Assembly (NCBI GenBank): GCA_019918135.1
Contig: WBZZ01002750.1
Coordinates: 262,501-326,500, forward strand
DNA length: 64,000 nucleotides
From: Paulinella micropora
Lineage: Eukaryota; Cercozoa; Imbricatea; Euglyphida; Paulinellidae
Direction: 5' to 3'
The translations under genes and the position numbers were made by a program. Shown here piece after piece: positions 42,134-50,618 of this stretch (positions within the stretch are counted from its first letter, which is position 1; the number at the start of each line of letters is the position of its first letter). The notes beneath the pieces were generated by a model that was given only the letters and a program-made list of their open reading frames with translations, was not told the DNA's origin and ran no database searches.

Positions 42134-42148
42134 GTAGGGACACCCTAC
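42134..42148. repeat. GC hairpin (GTAGGG-loop-CCCTAC)
   Basis: GTAGGG ACA CCCTAC, a perfect 6-bp stem, followed by AACCC. It lies just downstream of a stop codon and is one of a dispersed family within the element. Confidence 0.75.
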
Positions 42149-42207
42149 AACCCGCATTTCTGATTTTTTGGTGAAGCTTTTTTTAAAAAGGTTCAAATAT
42201 AGCGACG

Positions 42208-43035
42208 ATGGAAAAGATTAACGATATACGAGTTAGACCAGTCAAGCAAAACGGAGATGGCGACAAGTTGGCAAAAGGATATAAGTTGTTTGATGAACCG
42301 TATGCCAATATTTTTCTTCTCGCTCGCAAGAAGAGTGGCAAGACGACCGCACTGTTTGAAATCCTAAAACGAACAACTGACAAAAAGACCCGTATTGTTA
42401 TTATTGCTTCAACAATACATAAAGACCACATTTACAAAGAAATGGTTAAGCACTTCAAGAAGAAGGGAAACCCGATGGCGATATACACATATTTGAAAAC
42501 GGATGGCCTGTCTGTTATTGATTACGAGTTAGATAAACTGAATAAACCCGACGAAGAGCAAGAAGAAGGCGAGATTGTGCGGGACGAGAAAGAAGAACCA
42601 AAGCCGAAGTTTTTATATTTTGGTAAAGAGGAAGAGAAGAAGAAGCAGGAGGGAGGCGAAAAAACACCGAGGCCGAGCAAATACATTACACCAGAAGTCG
42701 TGTTCGTGCTAGACGATTTAGGTAGTGGTTTAAGGGATAAGTCTGTGAGCGACCTGTTAAAGAAAAACCGCCACTACAAGTCAAAGGTGATTATGAGCTC
42801 GCAGTATCTTAACGATATGAAACCTGAGGCGATTAAACAGCTTGACTACCTTCTTATTTTTCCTGGTCAGAGTGTTGATAAAATTGAACTTGTATATAAA
42901 CATTTAGACCTCGGCTACGACCTTGAATACTTTATTGAAAAATATCACGAGGCTACCAAAGAACGATTTAACTTTTTGTATGTTGATGCTGTATCGGACG
43001 AACTGAGGCAAAATTTCAACAAAAGGTTTTTGTAA
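42208..43035 (+). CDS. Polinton A32/FtsK-HerA-type DNA packaging ATPase
   Basis: 275 residues. The Walker A motif is ARKKSGKT at residues 39-46 and Walker B is EVVFVLDDLG at about 163-172. A sensor-like VIMSSQ follows at about 194-199. This is the layout of A32-like genome-packaging ATPases of polintons, virophages and large DNA viruses, which pump DNA into the capsid. A charged linker (residues about 110-155) is an insertion between the Walker motifs. The length is normal for the family. It is in the capsid gene block. Confidence 0.9.
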   Translation: MEKINDIRVRPVKQNGDGDKLAKGYKLFDEPYANIFLLARKKSGKTTALFEILKRTTDKKTRIVIIASTIHKDHIYKEMVKHFKKKGNPMAIYTYLKTDGLSVIDYELDKLNKPDEEQEEGEIVRDEKEEPKPKFLYFGKEEEKKKQEGGEKTPRPSKYITPEVVFVLDDLGSGLRDKSVSDLLKKNRHYKSKVIMSSQYLNDMKPEAIKQLDYLLIFPGQSVDKIELVYKHLDLGYDLEYFIEKYHEATKERFNFLYVDAVSDELRQNFNKRFL

Positions 43036-43069
43036 TTTTAATATTTATTTTTTTCAGAACTATATATAC

Positions 43070-43372
43070 ATGCCAACATCACCAGTGATTATCAGTAGTC
43101 CATCAGGTTATAACATCAGCTACAATCCAAGTATGCCCCAAGCAGGAGGGAAAAGAAAATCAAAAAAGAAACAAACAGGAGGGAAAATTAATTGGAAAAA
43201 AGTAGGACAAGCCATAGTGGATGCTAATAGGTTTATCAAGAAGAACCAATTGATTTCAAGGGGTGCTACTTTTCTTAGCGATGTCGGAGTTCCTTATGCT
43301 GACCGTGTAGCGAAGGCCGCGATGAGGCAAGGCTACGGCAAGCAACGAGGTGGAGCCGTTAAGTTTCGGTAG
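43070..43372 (+). CDS. Polinton small basic protein with Gly-Gly sites
   Basis: 100 residues, very basic, with three Gly-Gly sites (MPQAGGKRKSKKK, KQTGGKINW, KQRGGAVKFR). In between is a predicted amphipathic helix (KVGQAIVDANRFIKKN). It resembles in style the small core or capsid-cement precursors (like adenoviral pVI/pX) that are cut by the viral cysteine protease. Given the Ulp1-type protease encoded next door, processing is a reasonable inference. The stop codon TAG is itself part of the GTAGGG…CCCTAC hairpin at 43,369-43,386. TATATATAC lies directly before the ATG. Confidence 0.65.
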   Translation: MPTSPVIISSPSGYNISYNPSMPQAGGKRKSKKKQTGGKINWKKVGQAIVDANRFIKKNQLISRGATFLSDVGVPYADRVAKAAMRQGYGKQRGGAVKFR

Positions 43373-43386
43373 GGACAAGCCCCTAC
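43369..43386. repeat. GC hairpin overlapping a stop codon
   Basis: GTAGGG ACAAGC CCCTAC, a 6-bp stem with 6-nt loop, followed by AACCCCC. The TAG stop of the upstream small basic protein is inside the left stem. Confidence 0.75.
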
Positions 43387-43457
43387 AACCCCCTGGTGGG
43401 ATAAAATAAAAAACTAAACCTTCTATTATTTTTTTTACTAATAATATAATAGTAGTA

Positions 43458-45536
43458 ATGCGAAGTAAGCCGAAGAAGAAACTTAAACAGCGACCTCCGA
43501 GGATATACAGAACCAAAGATGGCCGACCGTATATTAAAGTAAAAGGGGAGCCTCGCAAGCGAGGCGTTCGCACACGTGCGACTAAGCGAGCATATCTCAA
43601 CTTTGGCGAGAAAACGAATGACCTTTCAACACTTCAAATCGTTAAGCTGTTTTTGAAATATATGAAAGGGGATACCCATTCCAAACCAAACAGGCGGGGT
43701 CGTAGGGGCGGAGTCCCTACAATTGTTAAGTCCGAATTCAATCGCCTTGAACACGAGAACCGCAATCAGATACAAAACAACCTGCTGAAAAAATATGAAC
43801 TAATACACGAGCAGGAAGAAAAGGAAAAGAAGTTAAGAGAACAGGCAGAAGATGAGAAGAAAAGAATGAAGAGGAAGGAGAATGCCGACATTAAAGAAAG
43901 ACAAGAAGACCTCATAAGGGAGGCGAACAGAGAGCAAAAACTTATAGAGGATGTAAAATTTGAACAAGATAGAAAAAATAATTTGATGTTATTACCACCT
44001 TTCCAACCTCAATACATACAAGCACCACCACAAGCACCACAATTAGGACCACCACAAGCACCACAATTAGGACCACCACAAGCACCACAATTAGGACCAC
44101 CACAAGCACCACAAGCACCACAAGCACCAGAAGAAAAGCAGATGCCATTGAAAACAAAAGAAGAGAAAAAGGCTGAAAAGGAATTAAAAGAAAAATACAT
44201 TGAATTAATGAAGAAAGCGGGCTTTACAACTAAATTTATTAAAAGTTTGAGCAAAACAGAATTTATCAAACTTGGCACTGGAATAGAGAAAGCGATAGCC
44301 GATGCCCAATCAGCAGATGAGCAGAAAGAACTGGCTGAACAATACAAAAAAGAATTAGAACAAGAAAAAAAACTAGCGGAGGCCAAAGCGAAACACTTTG
44401 AAATTAAAGATAAAATATCATACATATCCGCAGGTTTAAGAAATGATTACAAGTATCCGAAATTGGATATACCCAAAACTTTGGGCCCTGCTTTGGAAAA
44501 AGAAATGAAAGCTCGGGGCAAACCACCACCCAAAAAAGTTAAAGGAAAACACACGACAGCGGGTATGGCACAGGTTATAGTAGATGAAGGTATTGATTTA
44601 GGAATAGACCAGAATGAAATGAGAAAGAAATTAGCCGATTATTTGGGAATAAACCAAGCTGGTGCTGGGGCAAAAACGATGGAGGAATTAATCCACAAAC
44701 TTTTAACGATAGCAAAAATTAAGAAATATTTGAAGAAGGGTAAATACAGGAAAAAAATGAAGAAGAAGGATTATGTAAGTAGCTTAGTATCTGAAATGAG
44801 AAGCGACCCAAACATTAAAAATCAAGTTTCAAATACTCTCGGTATTCAACCAACCGAGGAAGCAACAGCGGGGGCAAGCCCCCGCACCCCCACCACAGAT
44901 GTAGAGGAAGTTCAACCGCCAGCCCCCACCACAGATGTAGACACCATTCAACCGCCAAACCCCACCGCCGAGGTAGACACCATTCAACCACAAACACAAA
45001 ATGAGAAAGATATAAATCCAGGGGTCGTAGGGGCTGGAAGCCCATACAGAGGGCTAATGACGGATGAAATAGACAACATTATGAAAAAGCACGAATGGTA
45101 TTTGGGGACTGTGGCGAGCGACGAAATAAACAAACTGAAACCAGAAAAAAGAAAGAAGTATGGCTTTATAATGAACTTGGATAAGTCTAGCCAACCAGGC
45201 TCACATTGGATTGCTGTTTGGATTGACACAATTAAAGATGACACTATTGAAATCTACGACCCTCTCGCACTGTATAAACCGACTGAACTATTTCTACACC
45301 AAATGAAACAGCTTATTGAAAAGAGTAAGCCGAACACATATCTACTTATGAAGGTTAATCAGGTTAAAAACCAAAGCGACACAACAGATACCTGCGGATG
45401 GCATAGTATACGGTTTCTTTTAGAGCGAGCAAAAGGGAACCGCTTTAAATTTGCTAGCGGATGGACTGATTTGAAGGAAAAAGAAGCCGATGAGTTGAAA
45501 GTCCAGAACGGCTACGGCTTTGACACATACATTTGA
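43458..45536 (+). CDS. Polinton adenain/Ulp1-type cysteine protease with long N-terminal extension
   Basis: 692 residues, much longer than the usual roughly 200. The N-terminus is very basic with PRIYRTKDGRPYIKVKG. Coiled coil follows (about 100-170), then APQLGPPQ tandem repeats (about 190-222), more helix, and Pro/Thr repeats with TTDVD. The C-terminal 180 residues are the protease: His in GSHWIAVWID (about 582), acidic residue in EIYDPLA (about 600), Gln in VKNQ, and Cys in DTCGWHSIRF (about 645). Family knowledge: it matures capsid proteins. Inference: the N-terminal part may be a separate virion protein fused to the protease. Two hairpin-family sequences fall within the coding region (43,702-43,720; 45,027-45,047). 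Confidence 0.9.
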   Translation: MRSKPKKKLKQRPPRIYRTKDGRPYIKVKGEPRKRGVRTRATKRAYLNFGEKTNDLSTLQIVKLFLKYMKGDTHSKPNRRGRRGGVPTIVKSEFNRLEHENRNQIQNNLLKKYELIHEQEEKEKKLREQAEDEKKRMKRKENADIKERQEDLIREANREQKLIEDVKFEQDRKNNLMLLPPFQPQYIQAPPQAPQLGPPQAPQLGPPQAPQLGPPQAPQAPQAPEEKQMPLKTKEEKKAEKELKEKYIELMKKAGFTTKFIKSLSKTEFIKLGTGIEKAIADAQSADEQKELAEQYKKELEQEKKLAEAKAKHFEIKDKISYISAGLRNDYKYPKLDIPKTLGPALEKEMKARGKPPPKKVKGKHTTAGMAQVIVDEGIDLGIDQNEMRKKLADYLGINQAGAGAKTMEELIHKLLTIAKIKKYLKKGKYRKKMKKKDYVSSLVSEMRSDPNIKNQVSNTLGIQPTEEATAGASPRTPTTDVEEVQPPAPTTDVDTIQPPNPTAEVDTIQPQTQNEKDINPGVVGAGSPYRGLMTDEIDNIMKKHEWYLGTVASDEINKLKPEKRKKYGFIMNLDKSSQPGSHWIAVWIDTIKDDTIEIYDPLALYKPTELFLHQMKQLIEKSKPNTYLLMKVNQVKNQSDTTDTCGWHSIRFLLERAKGNRFKFASGWTDLKEKEADELKVQNGYGFDTYI
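43702..43720. repeat. GC hairpin inside the protease gene
   Basis: GTAGGG GCGGAGT CCCTAC preceded by GGGGTC, in frame within the basic N-terminal region (encoding RRGGVPT). It is the same family as the intergenic hairpins. Confidence 0.7.
44028..44126. repeat. Tandem coding repeat (APQLGPPQ)
   Basis: Nearly perfect 24-bp units (CCACAAGCACCACAATTAGG pattern) repeated about four times, ending in APQAPQAP. It is a Pro/Gln-rich linker in the protease gene. Confidence 0.85.
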
Positions 45537-45592
45537 AGTAATTAAAAACAAAAAAAAAAATATTTTCTAATATATATCCAAAAAGTCGGGTC

Positions 45593-45607
45593 GTAGGGTG
45601 TCCCTAC
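45593..45607. repeat. GC hairpin just before the penton start codon
   Basis: GTAGGG TGT CCCTAC preceded by GGGTC; the ATG of the penton gene begins at 45,609, one base after the stem. A TAATATATATCC promoter-like tract lies about 20 bp upstream. Confidence 0.75.
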
Positions 45608-45608
45608 A

Positions 45609-46421
45609 ATGGAATATAGGGGAGGCAGAAGCTCTAACATTTACTATGTCAATAGCAAAAATAGGATAAACGGCACGGATAGTGATTTCACACACTCCAT
45701 TGATATGAAATTGCTAGACAACCCGACACACTGTAAAATACTTCATATCTATGTGCCGAAGTCGTATTATTCTGTTTCTTCGCCATACAATACTTTTACA
45801 CTTAGTGAAGATGGATTTGAGGCGCTAATTACGATACCCGAAGGAAACTACACGATGAACAACTTAAAGAATAAACTGGCCGAGGTGCTAACCGCAGACA
45901 GCCCCAATGACTACACATACACAATAACAAGCAACAACACAAACACCGACCCAGAAGATGGTAAGCTATTATTTACAGTAGCGAATAACGGAGGAATTCA
46001 ACCGCGGTTTATATTTGACACCGAAACTCGTATTCACGAAGTAATGGGTTTTGACCGCGACTCAACATATTTATTTGCCAACAATACCATTAGGTCGCCG
46101 AATGTCATAATCTTGACTGGCGAAAAAACATTATATTTACAGTCAGATTTAGTAGGCGAAGGCGATAATCACGTATTACAGGAAATATACACAGCGAATG
46201 AAATCCCGTTCGGCTCTGTTATCTACGACGGCTCTGGCAGTGAATACGGCAAACGACTATCTACTAGTTCAAGCAATTTGTATCGGTTTTACTTGACTGA
46301 CGAAAACGACCAGCCGGTTAATCTCAACGGCCTCGGCATTGTAATGACATTGTTGATTTACCGTGAGACGAATTATTTTAGTCTATTTACATCGTTCTCT
46401 AATTTGTTAAAATCTAGATAA
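45609..46421 (+). CDS. Polinton penton (minor capsid) protein
   Basis: 270 residues. The pattern follows polinton/virophage penton proteins: NIYYVNSKNRINGTDSDF at the start, a strand with VPKSYYSVSSPYNTF, IPEGNYTMNNLKNKL, a mid-region MGFDRDSTYLF, SPNVIILTGEKTLYLQSDLV, and a final NLNGLGIVMTLLIYRE. These are single-jelly-roll proteins that fill the fivefold vertices. The N-terminus carries a Gly-Gly (MEYRGGRSS). It is directly upstream of the major capsid gene, as in most polintoviruses. Confidence 0.85.
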   Translation: MEYRGGRSSNIYYVNSKNRINGTDSDFTHSIDMKLLDNPTHCKILHIYVPKSYYSVSSPYNTFTLSEDGFEALITIPEGNYTMNNLKNKLAEVLTADSPNDYTYTITSNNTNTDPEDGKLLFTVANNGGIQPRFIFDTETRIHEVMGFDRDSTYLFANNTIRSPNVIILTGEKTLYLQSDLVGEGDNHVLQEIYTANEIPFGSVIYDGSGSEYGKRLSTSSSNLYRFYLTDENDQPVNLNGLGIVMTLLIYRETNYFSLFTSFSNLLKSR

Positions 46422-46529
46422 TTAATTTTAATTTTAGAATTATTTATTTTTTTGGGGGATTAATATAGGAACCTTTTACAAATCGTTTTTGAGTTCGTAA
46501 GTGGTTTTTGGAAAAAAGCACTTACAAAA

Positions 46530-48056
46530 ATGCCCACACAACACGGAGGCGAACTAGATTTTAGCAGGACTGACTACATCAGTGCTTCTTATCGCTTGAA
46601 TAAGCTTACCCCTCGTGAGGGTTCTATTAATATCACTGTTTCTACCGCAGGAGGACAGGAAAGCAACTTTGACCTTATCAGCCGTCCTTTTAACTTGGCT
46701 CGCTCTGTTTTGAGTTTTAATTATGCCCCAGATGCGAAGGCTGGAAACTACAATAAATGCTTTATGGATTGCCTGGCCCCGATTAGGCAGATACAATTGA
46801 TTACCAGAGGTGGTGTTTATCTGTGCGACATTAACGAAGTCGGCAATATCACCAAGATGATTTGGAAACCCGAAACCTCCATTGACGATTTACTCGCTTT
46901 GGAAAACCACGACAATGGAAGCGGAGCAGGTTGTATGCTTCAAAAGTGTAATGCTACAACTACATTTCAACCCGCTAGCGATGCTACAAGGTTGGCCGCA
47001 TTACAAACAGCCTTGACCGCTTCGGCAATAGCAGAAAATGCGGCGGGGCAAATTGATACGGGCATTGATGTTGCTAAGGCTCAGGTTCAGGCCGCATTAA
47101 AGGCTTGGATGGCACAACCCACCACAAATGCCCGCCGACACGATGATGCCCTTATCGCGAATGAGACTGGCACAAGTAAGTTCGTTAATGTTGCTTTTAA
47201 TGAGGCTAAGTATTTTTCAGCTGGAACTATTAACAATGCCAGCCCAAGTGTTAATGTTAAGATTAATCTTGGAATGCTTTACAATACTATTTTCGCTCTG
47301 GATAAAACTATTATGTTTCCAGAAATTTTGACTTTGCGGATTGTTTGGCAACAGACACCCAAAATCTTTTATTACAACAATGACGCTCTTTCTACTGGTG
47401 GTGGCACTGTTGCGGTAGCTGATTCAAATGTTACTATTACTAATCTCAGCCTGTTCTTAGCTGTTGAAACTAACCCAGATGTTGTTCAATCAATTCAACA
47501 GAAGATTATGAGCCCCGAAGGTATGAGCTTCAACATTGATTATTCTTATTTGTATAAAAACACTGTCGGGCTCGCTTCAACTTCTCAAAATGTTATCCTT
47601 AGATTTGACAGAGGCCACGGACGACGAATTAAGAAAATTTATCACTCTGTTTTCAACACAACCGAAAATAAGAACACCGCCTATGACAATAGCAACCTGC
47701 TCGGTTCTAAGGTCCAAACTTTTTATACCACACTAGACGGAGCACGACTTCAAGAATTCAATGTTGATTGTCAAACTGGAAAACTAGAAGACTATATGTA
47801 TCTTAAACCAAAGTTGGAAGGCTCTTCTTTGATGAATAGCAATGTTTATCAATACAACTGGGTTTGGTGCGATAGCTTTGACAATACTCGTCCGCTGTGG
47901 AGCAAGGACCAAAATGAAATCAGCGGATTAAGTCTAGACACCGAGCGACGATGGGAGTTTATTGCTACCACTGCGAATATTGCGTCCAATCATTACACAT
48001 TTGTCGTAACTCAGCAAGAAGTAAATGTTAAGAATGGCACCATTACCAGAACCTAA
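46530..48056 (+). CDS. Polinton major capsid protein (double jelly roll)
   Basis: 508 residues. The length and overall pattern (TDYISASYRLNKLTPREG; NYNKCFMDCLAPIRQIQLIT; FYTTLDGARLQEFNVDCQTG) match polinton/polinton-like-virus major capsid proteins, which form the pseudo-hexameric capsomers. The N-terminus has QHGGELDF, a potential Gly-Gly processing site. It follows the penton gene. Upstream is a long AT-rich leader with a near-inverted sequence (AAGTGGTTTTTGGAAAAAAGCACTT, about 46,498-46,523), and a very similar leader precedes the next gene. Identification rests on pattern and gene neighbourhood. Confidence 0.85.
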   Translation: MPTQHGGELDFSRTDYISASYRLNKLTPREGSINITVSTAGGQESNFDLISRPFNLARSVLSFNYAPDAKAGNYNKCFMDCLAPIRQIQLITRGGVYLCDINEVGNITKMIWKPETSIDDLLALENHDNGSGAGCMLQKCNATTTFQPASDATRLAALQTALTASAIAENAAGQIDTGIDVAKAQVQAALKAWMAQPTTNARRHDDALIANETGTSKFVNVAFNEAKYFSAGTINNASPSVNVKINLGMLYNTIFALDKTIMFPEILTLRIVWQQTPKIFYYNNDALSTGGGTVAVADSNVTITNLSLFLAVETNPDVVQSIQQKIMSPEGMSFNIDYSYLYKNTVGLASTSQNVILRFDRGHGRRIKKIYHSVFNTTENKNTAYDNSNLLGSKVQTFYTTLDGARLQEFNVDCQTGKLEDYMYLKPKLEGSSLMNSNVYQYNWVWCDSFDNTRPLWSKDQNEISGLSLDTERRWEFIATTANIASNHYTFVVTQQEVNVKNGTITRT

Positions 48057-48077
48057 GTAGGGGCCTGCTCCCCCTAC
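48057..48077. repeat. GC hairpin after the capsid gene
   Basis: GTAGGGG CCTGCTC CCCCTAC followed by GACCCCG, a 7-bp stem placed directly after the major capsid TAA. It is probably able to fold in the RNA 3' end. Confidence 0.75.
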
Positions 48078-48198
48078 GACCCCGCAAGTTAGGTAATAGG
48101 TTTTTAATTTTGATAGATTATTTATTTTTTTGATAATATAGGAACTCTAACAAAACATTTTTTGAGGTCATAGGAGGTTTTTTGTAAAAAAAGCTCCT

Positions 48199-49446
48199 AT
48201 GCACCAGAGAAATTTAATCGCCCAAAATCCTGACGGAGATTTCGTAAATGTCAAAGTCGGGTATGATGGACACATTGAAACGAATAATATGAAAACCGCC
48301 TTCGGTGAAGCATTAACCAGTTCATTAACACCAGTATTACAGGAAATCTTTCCCTACACAGTTAATACACGGATATGGACATTAACTCAAACTAATGCGA
48401 CCGTAGCATTTAATGCGAATATGGCTGAATTGAAAACGGAAGCGAAAGCTACCGCCGATGCCATTATGGTAAGCAAAAAAAGAATTAAATACAGAACAGG
48501 GATGGGAGTTATGTGTCGCTTCACTGCCTTATGGACTACTGACGAAACCAAGGACTACTATTCATTTATCGGCATTGGTGATACCGCATTAGATAATGGT
48601 TTCTATTTTTACAAGACTAAAAATGACGGAATGAATATTCTCCATACCAAAGCAGGAGTGCCTACCTTGGTTTCACAAGCGACTTGGAATGACCCGTGTA
48701 ATGGAACAGACGATATGCCTAATATGGATTGGACGAAGGGAAATGTATTTCAAATTCAATTCCAATACTTGGGATTTGGTGCTATTAAGTTTTCAATTGA
48801 GAACCCGAATACAGGCGAATTCCAGCAAGTCCATATGATTAAGTATGCGAATGCCAACACGGGTGTCAGTCTTCGGAATACAACTCTCCCTTTTGTGGCA
48901 CGAATGTTTAATAATGGTGGAACTGGAATACAAATATTAAAAACAGCCAGCTGTAGTATGTTTATTGAGGGTACCAACACTGTTAATACAAGCATATCAA
49001 ACGAAGCGGAAGGAGATGAAAAGGCGAGCACTACTGAAAGCCCAATTCTAAGCATAAAAAATAAAACACTTTTTAATGGTGCCTCAACAAATTATTCAAC
49101 CGTTTACCCAACTCTCGTAAGCATATCAAACGAAGACACCAAAGTTAATATAGTGCGAATTGTAAAAACGACAGGAGCACTTACGGCGGAGAACTTTGCC
49201 GATATTGATGCCACAACCTCAATCGTATCAAAGGACACTGCTGCGACTGCTATTGGTGGTGCCACTATAACGGATGTAATTCTAAAACTGTATGTTAATG
49301 CTACTTCAAGCCAGCTTATTGACCTGCGAACTTACGATGTTCAACTATCACCTGGTGAAAATCTAACATTTTTACAAAAGTCTGTATCAACTGTTGCTAA
49401 TGGAGGAAATGTGAGTGTTATCGTTAATTTCTTAGAAGACCAATAG
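48199..49446 (+). CDS. Polinton large probable virion protein, unknown
   Basis: 415 residues with little charge clustering and many beta-strand-like segments (MGVMCRFTALWTTDETKDYY; VFQIQFQYLGFGAIKFSIEN; VSVIVNFLEDQ at the end). It starts MHQRNLIAQNPDGDFVNVKV. It has no catalytic motif, signal peptide or membrane segment. A leader resembling the major-capsid leader (about 46,440-46,530 versus 48,118-48,198, each with a TTATTTTTTT tract, TATAGGAAC and an inverted pair at the end) suggests co-expression with the capsid. A structural role (receptor-binding or vertex protein) is an inference; a concanavalin-like fold is possible. Confidence 0.6.
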   Translation: MHQRNLIAQNPDGDFVNVKVGYDGHIETNNMKTAFGEALTSSLTPVLQEIFPYTVNTRIWTLTQTNATVAFNANMAELKTEAKATADAIMVSKKRIKYRTGMGVMCRFTALWTTDETKDYYSFIGIGDTALDNGFYFYKTKNDGMNILHTKAGVPTLVSQATWNDPCNGTDDMPNMDWTKGNVFQIQFQYLGFGAIKFSIENPNTGEFQQVHMIKYANANTGVSLRNTTLPFVARMFNNGGTGIQILKTASCSMFIEGTNTVNTSISNEAEGDEKASTTESPILSIKNKTLFNGASTNYSTVYPTLVSISNEDTKVNIVRIVKTTGALTAENFADIDATTSIVSKDTAATAIGGATITDVILKLYVNATSSQLIDLRTYDVQLSPGENLTFLQKSVSTVANGGNVSVIVNFLEDQ

Positions 49447-49502
49447 GGGTCTTCGCCCCCTTCGCGGAAGCAAAAAAAAAATACAAATACTTTACAAAGC
49501 TC

Positions 49503-49835
49503 CTACAATTGAAGCTGTTTGAATATTTCTTTTTTTAGCTCAGGATAGTTGTCTAGAAATGGTTGCTTCGCCATCCATCTTAAGTATTGGGTATCAAATA
49601 CAACCACATCGGCTACTGTCTTTCCCTTATATTTCCCCATAGGTATCTTTCCTTGTTCTTGAAGTTTCTTGTTTTCTGATTTGTATTCATTAATGTGCCC
49701 ATCAATTACTTGCTTAATTTCTTGTAAAGTAAATGTTCTGTCTTTGTTGCTGACAGATAGCTGTTCAAATTTTTCACAAAGCTTTTGATCGGTGAGTGTA
49801 GAGTAGTGAGTATATAGTTGGCAGTATAAAAAAAT
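49503..49835 (-). CDS. Polinton small gene with DUF3820-like domain
   Basis: A minus-strand frame of about 100 residues, lying between two plus-strand genes. Its C-terminal part reads PMGKYKGKTVADVVVFDTQY, then LRWMAKQPFLDNYPELKKEI. The pattern (M-x-GKYKGK…L-x-W-x-A-K) matches the DUF3820 / exodeoxyribonuclease-X C-terminal-like family often found in phage and large-virus proteins, of unknown role but usually linked to nucleic-acid enzymes. The N-terminal part is helical (LQEIKQVIDGHINEYKSENK). The start position is uncertain. Confidence 0.6.
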   Translation of the reverse strand: MFLYCQLYTHYSTLTDQKLCEKFEQLSVSNKDRTFTLQEIKQVIDGHINEYKSENKKLQEQGKIPMGKYKGKTVADVVVFDTQYLRWMAKQPFLDNYPELKKEIFKQLQL

Positions 49836-49859
49836 AAAAAATTAAATAATTAATATAGG

Positions 49860-50609
49860 ATGTCCGAGTGGATTAAATTCGTAAAGGCTTACTCCGCTAA
49901 GCATAACATAAGCTACAAGGAGGCATTGAAAAAAGCGAGCAAAGAATATAAGAAACAAAAGGGAGGCAGTGCTGAGTTGTCTGAGGATGTCTATTTGTCT
50001 TCGTCAGAACGAAAAGGAGCGGACGGATGGAAACCAGTTGCGAGCAAAGAAAAATCAACAGTGTATGAAAAAGATGGAATTGGCCTTCCAGGCCAAGCTG
50101 GCTTTCAGCCACGCAAGGCGATTGTGGCATTTAGAGGAAGTGCGGATAAAAGGGACCTATTAACCGATGTCGCATTAGTGAAGGGAGTATTAAAAAGAAC
50201 ACCTAGATATAAAGAAGAACAGAAGTTGGTTAATGAGGTCATAAAGAAATATGGTAAAGAAAATGTAGAGTTGACGGGTCATAGCCTTGGAGGAACGATT
50301 GCGAAAGATTTAAGCCGACAAACTGGGGTAAGGGCTACAACATACAACAAAGGCAGTAGCACGAGGGACTTTGTTGAGGGAGTGATTGACAGAGTAGCCA
50401 CAAGGGTAAATCCAAAAGGGAAGAGGGCAAAGACCGCGGCAGCTATCACGAATTACCGAACCGCATTTGACCCCGTATCGTTAATGGGTGCTACGGCGGT
50501 TAATACCAGATTAGTGAAGCCAAAAAAGGAATTCATACAATTAGAAGTTTTAAAGGTAAAGGTAAAGGTAAAAAGGCAAAAAATAAATAATTATCAAAAT
50601 GTTTTATAG
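49860..50609 (+). CDS. Polinton class 3-type lipase with virion-type N-terminal motif
   Basis: 249 residues. The N-terminus SEWIKFVKAYSAKHNISYKE continues to ALKKASKEYKKQKGG, a short W…Y…A…S…Y motif that recurs at the start of virion proteins of large DNA viruses and polinton-like viruses, here ending in Gly-Gly. The rest is an alpha/beta-hydrolase of the fungal lipase (class 3) type: KAIVAFRGSADKRDLLTDVA (oxyanion strand) and VELTGHSLGGTIAKDL (nucleophile elbow, Ser about residue 141); Asp in FDPVSL may complete the triad. It would cut lipid esters. Inference: carried in the particle to breach a host membrane. It converges with the polymerase gene. Confidence 0.8.
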   Translation: MSEWIKFVKAYSAKHNISYKEALKKASKEYKKQKGGSAELSEDVYLSSSERKGADGWKPVASKEKSTVYEKDGIGLPGQAGFQPRKAIVAFRGSADKRDLLTDVALVKGVLKRTPRYKEEQKLVNEVIKKYGKENVELTGHSLGGTIAKDLSRQTGVRATTYNKGSSTRDFVEGVIDRVATRVNPKGKRAKTAAAITNYRTAFDPVSLMGATAVNTRLVKPKKEFIQLEVLKVKVKVKRQKINNYQNVL

Positions 50610-50618
50610 CTTTTTCAT

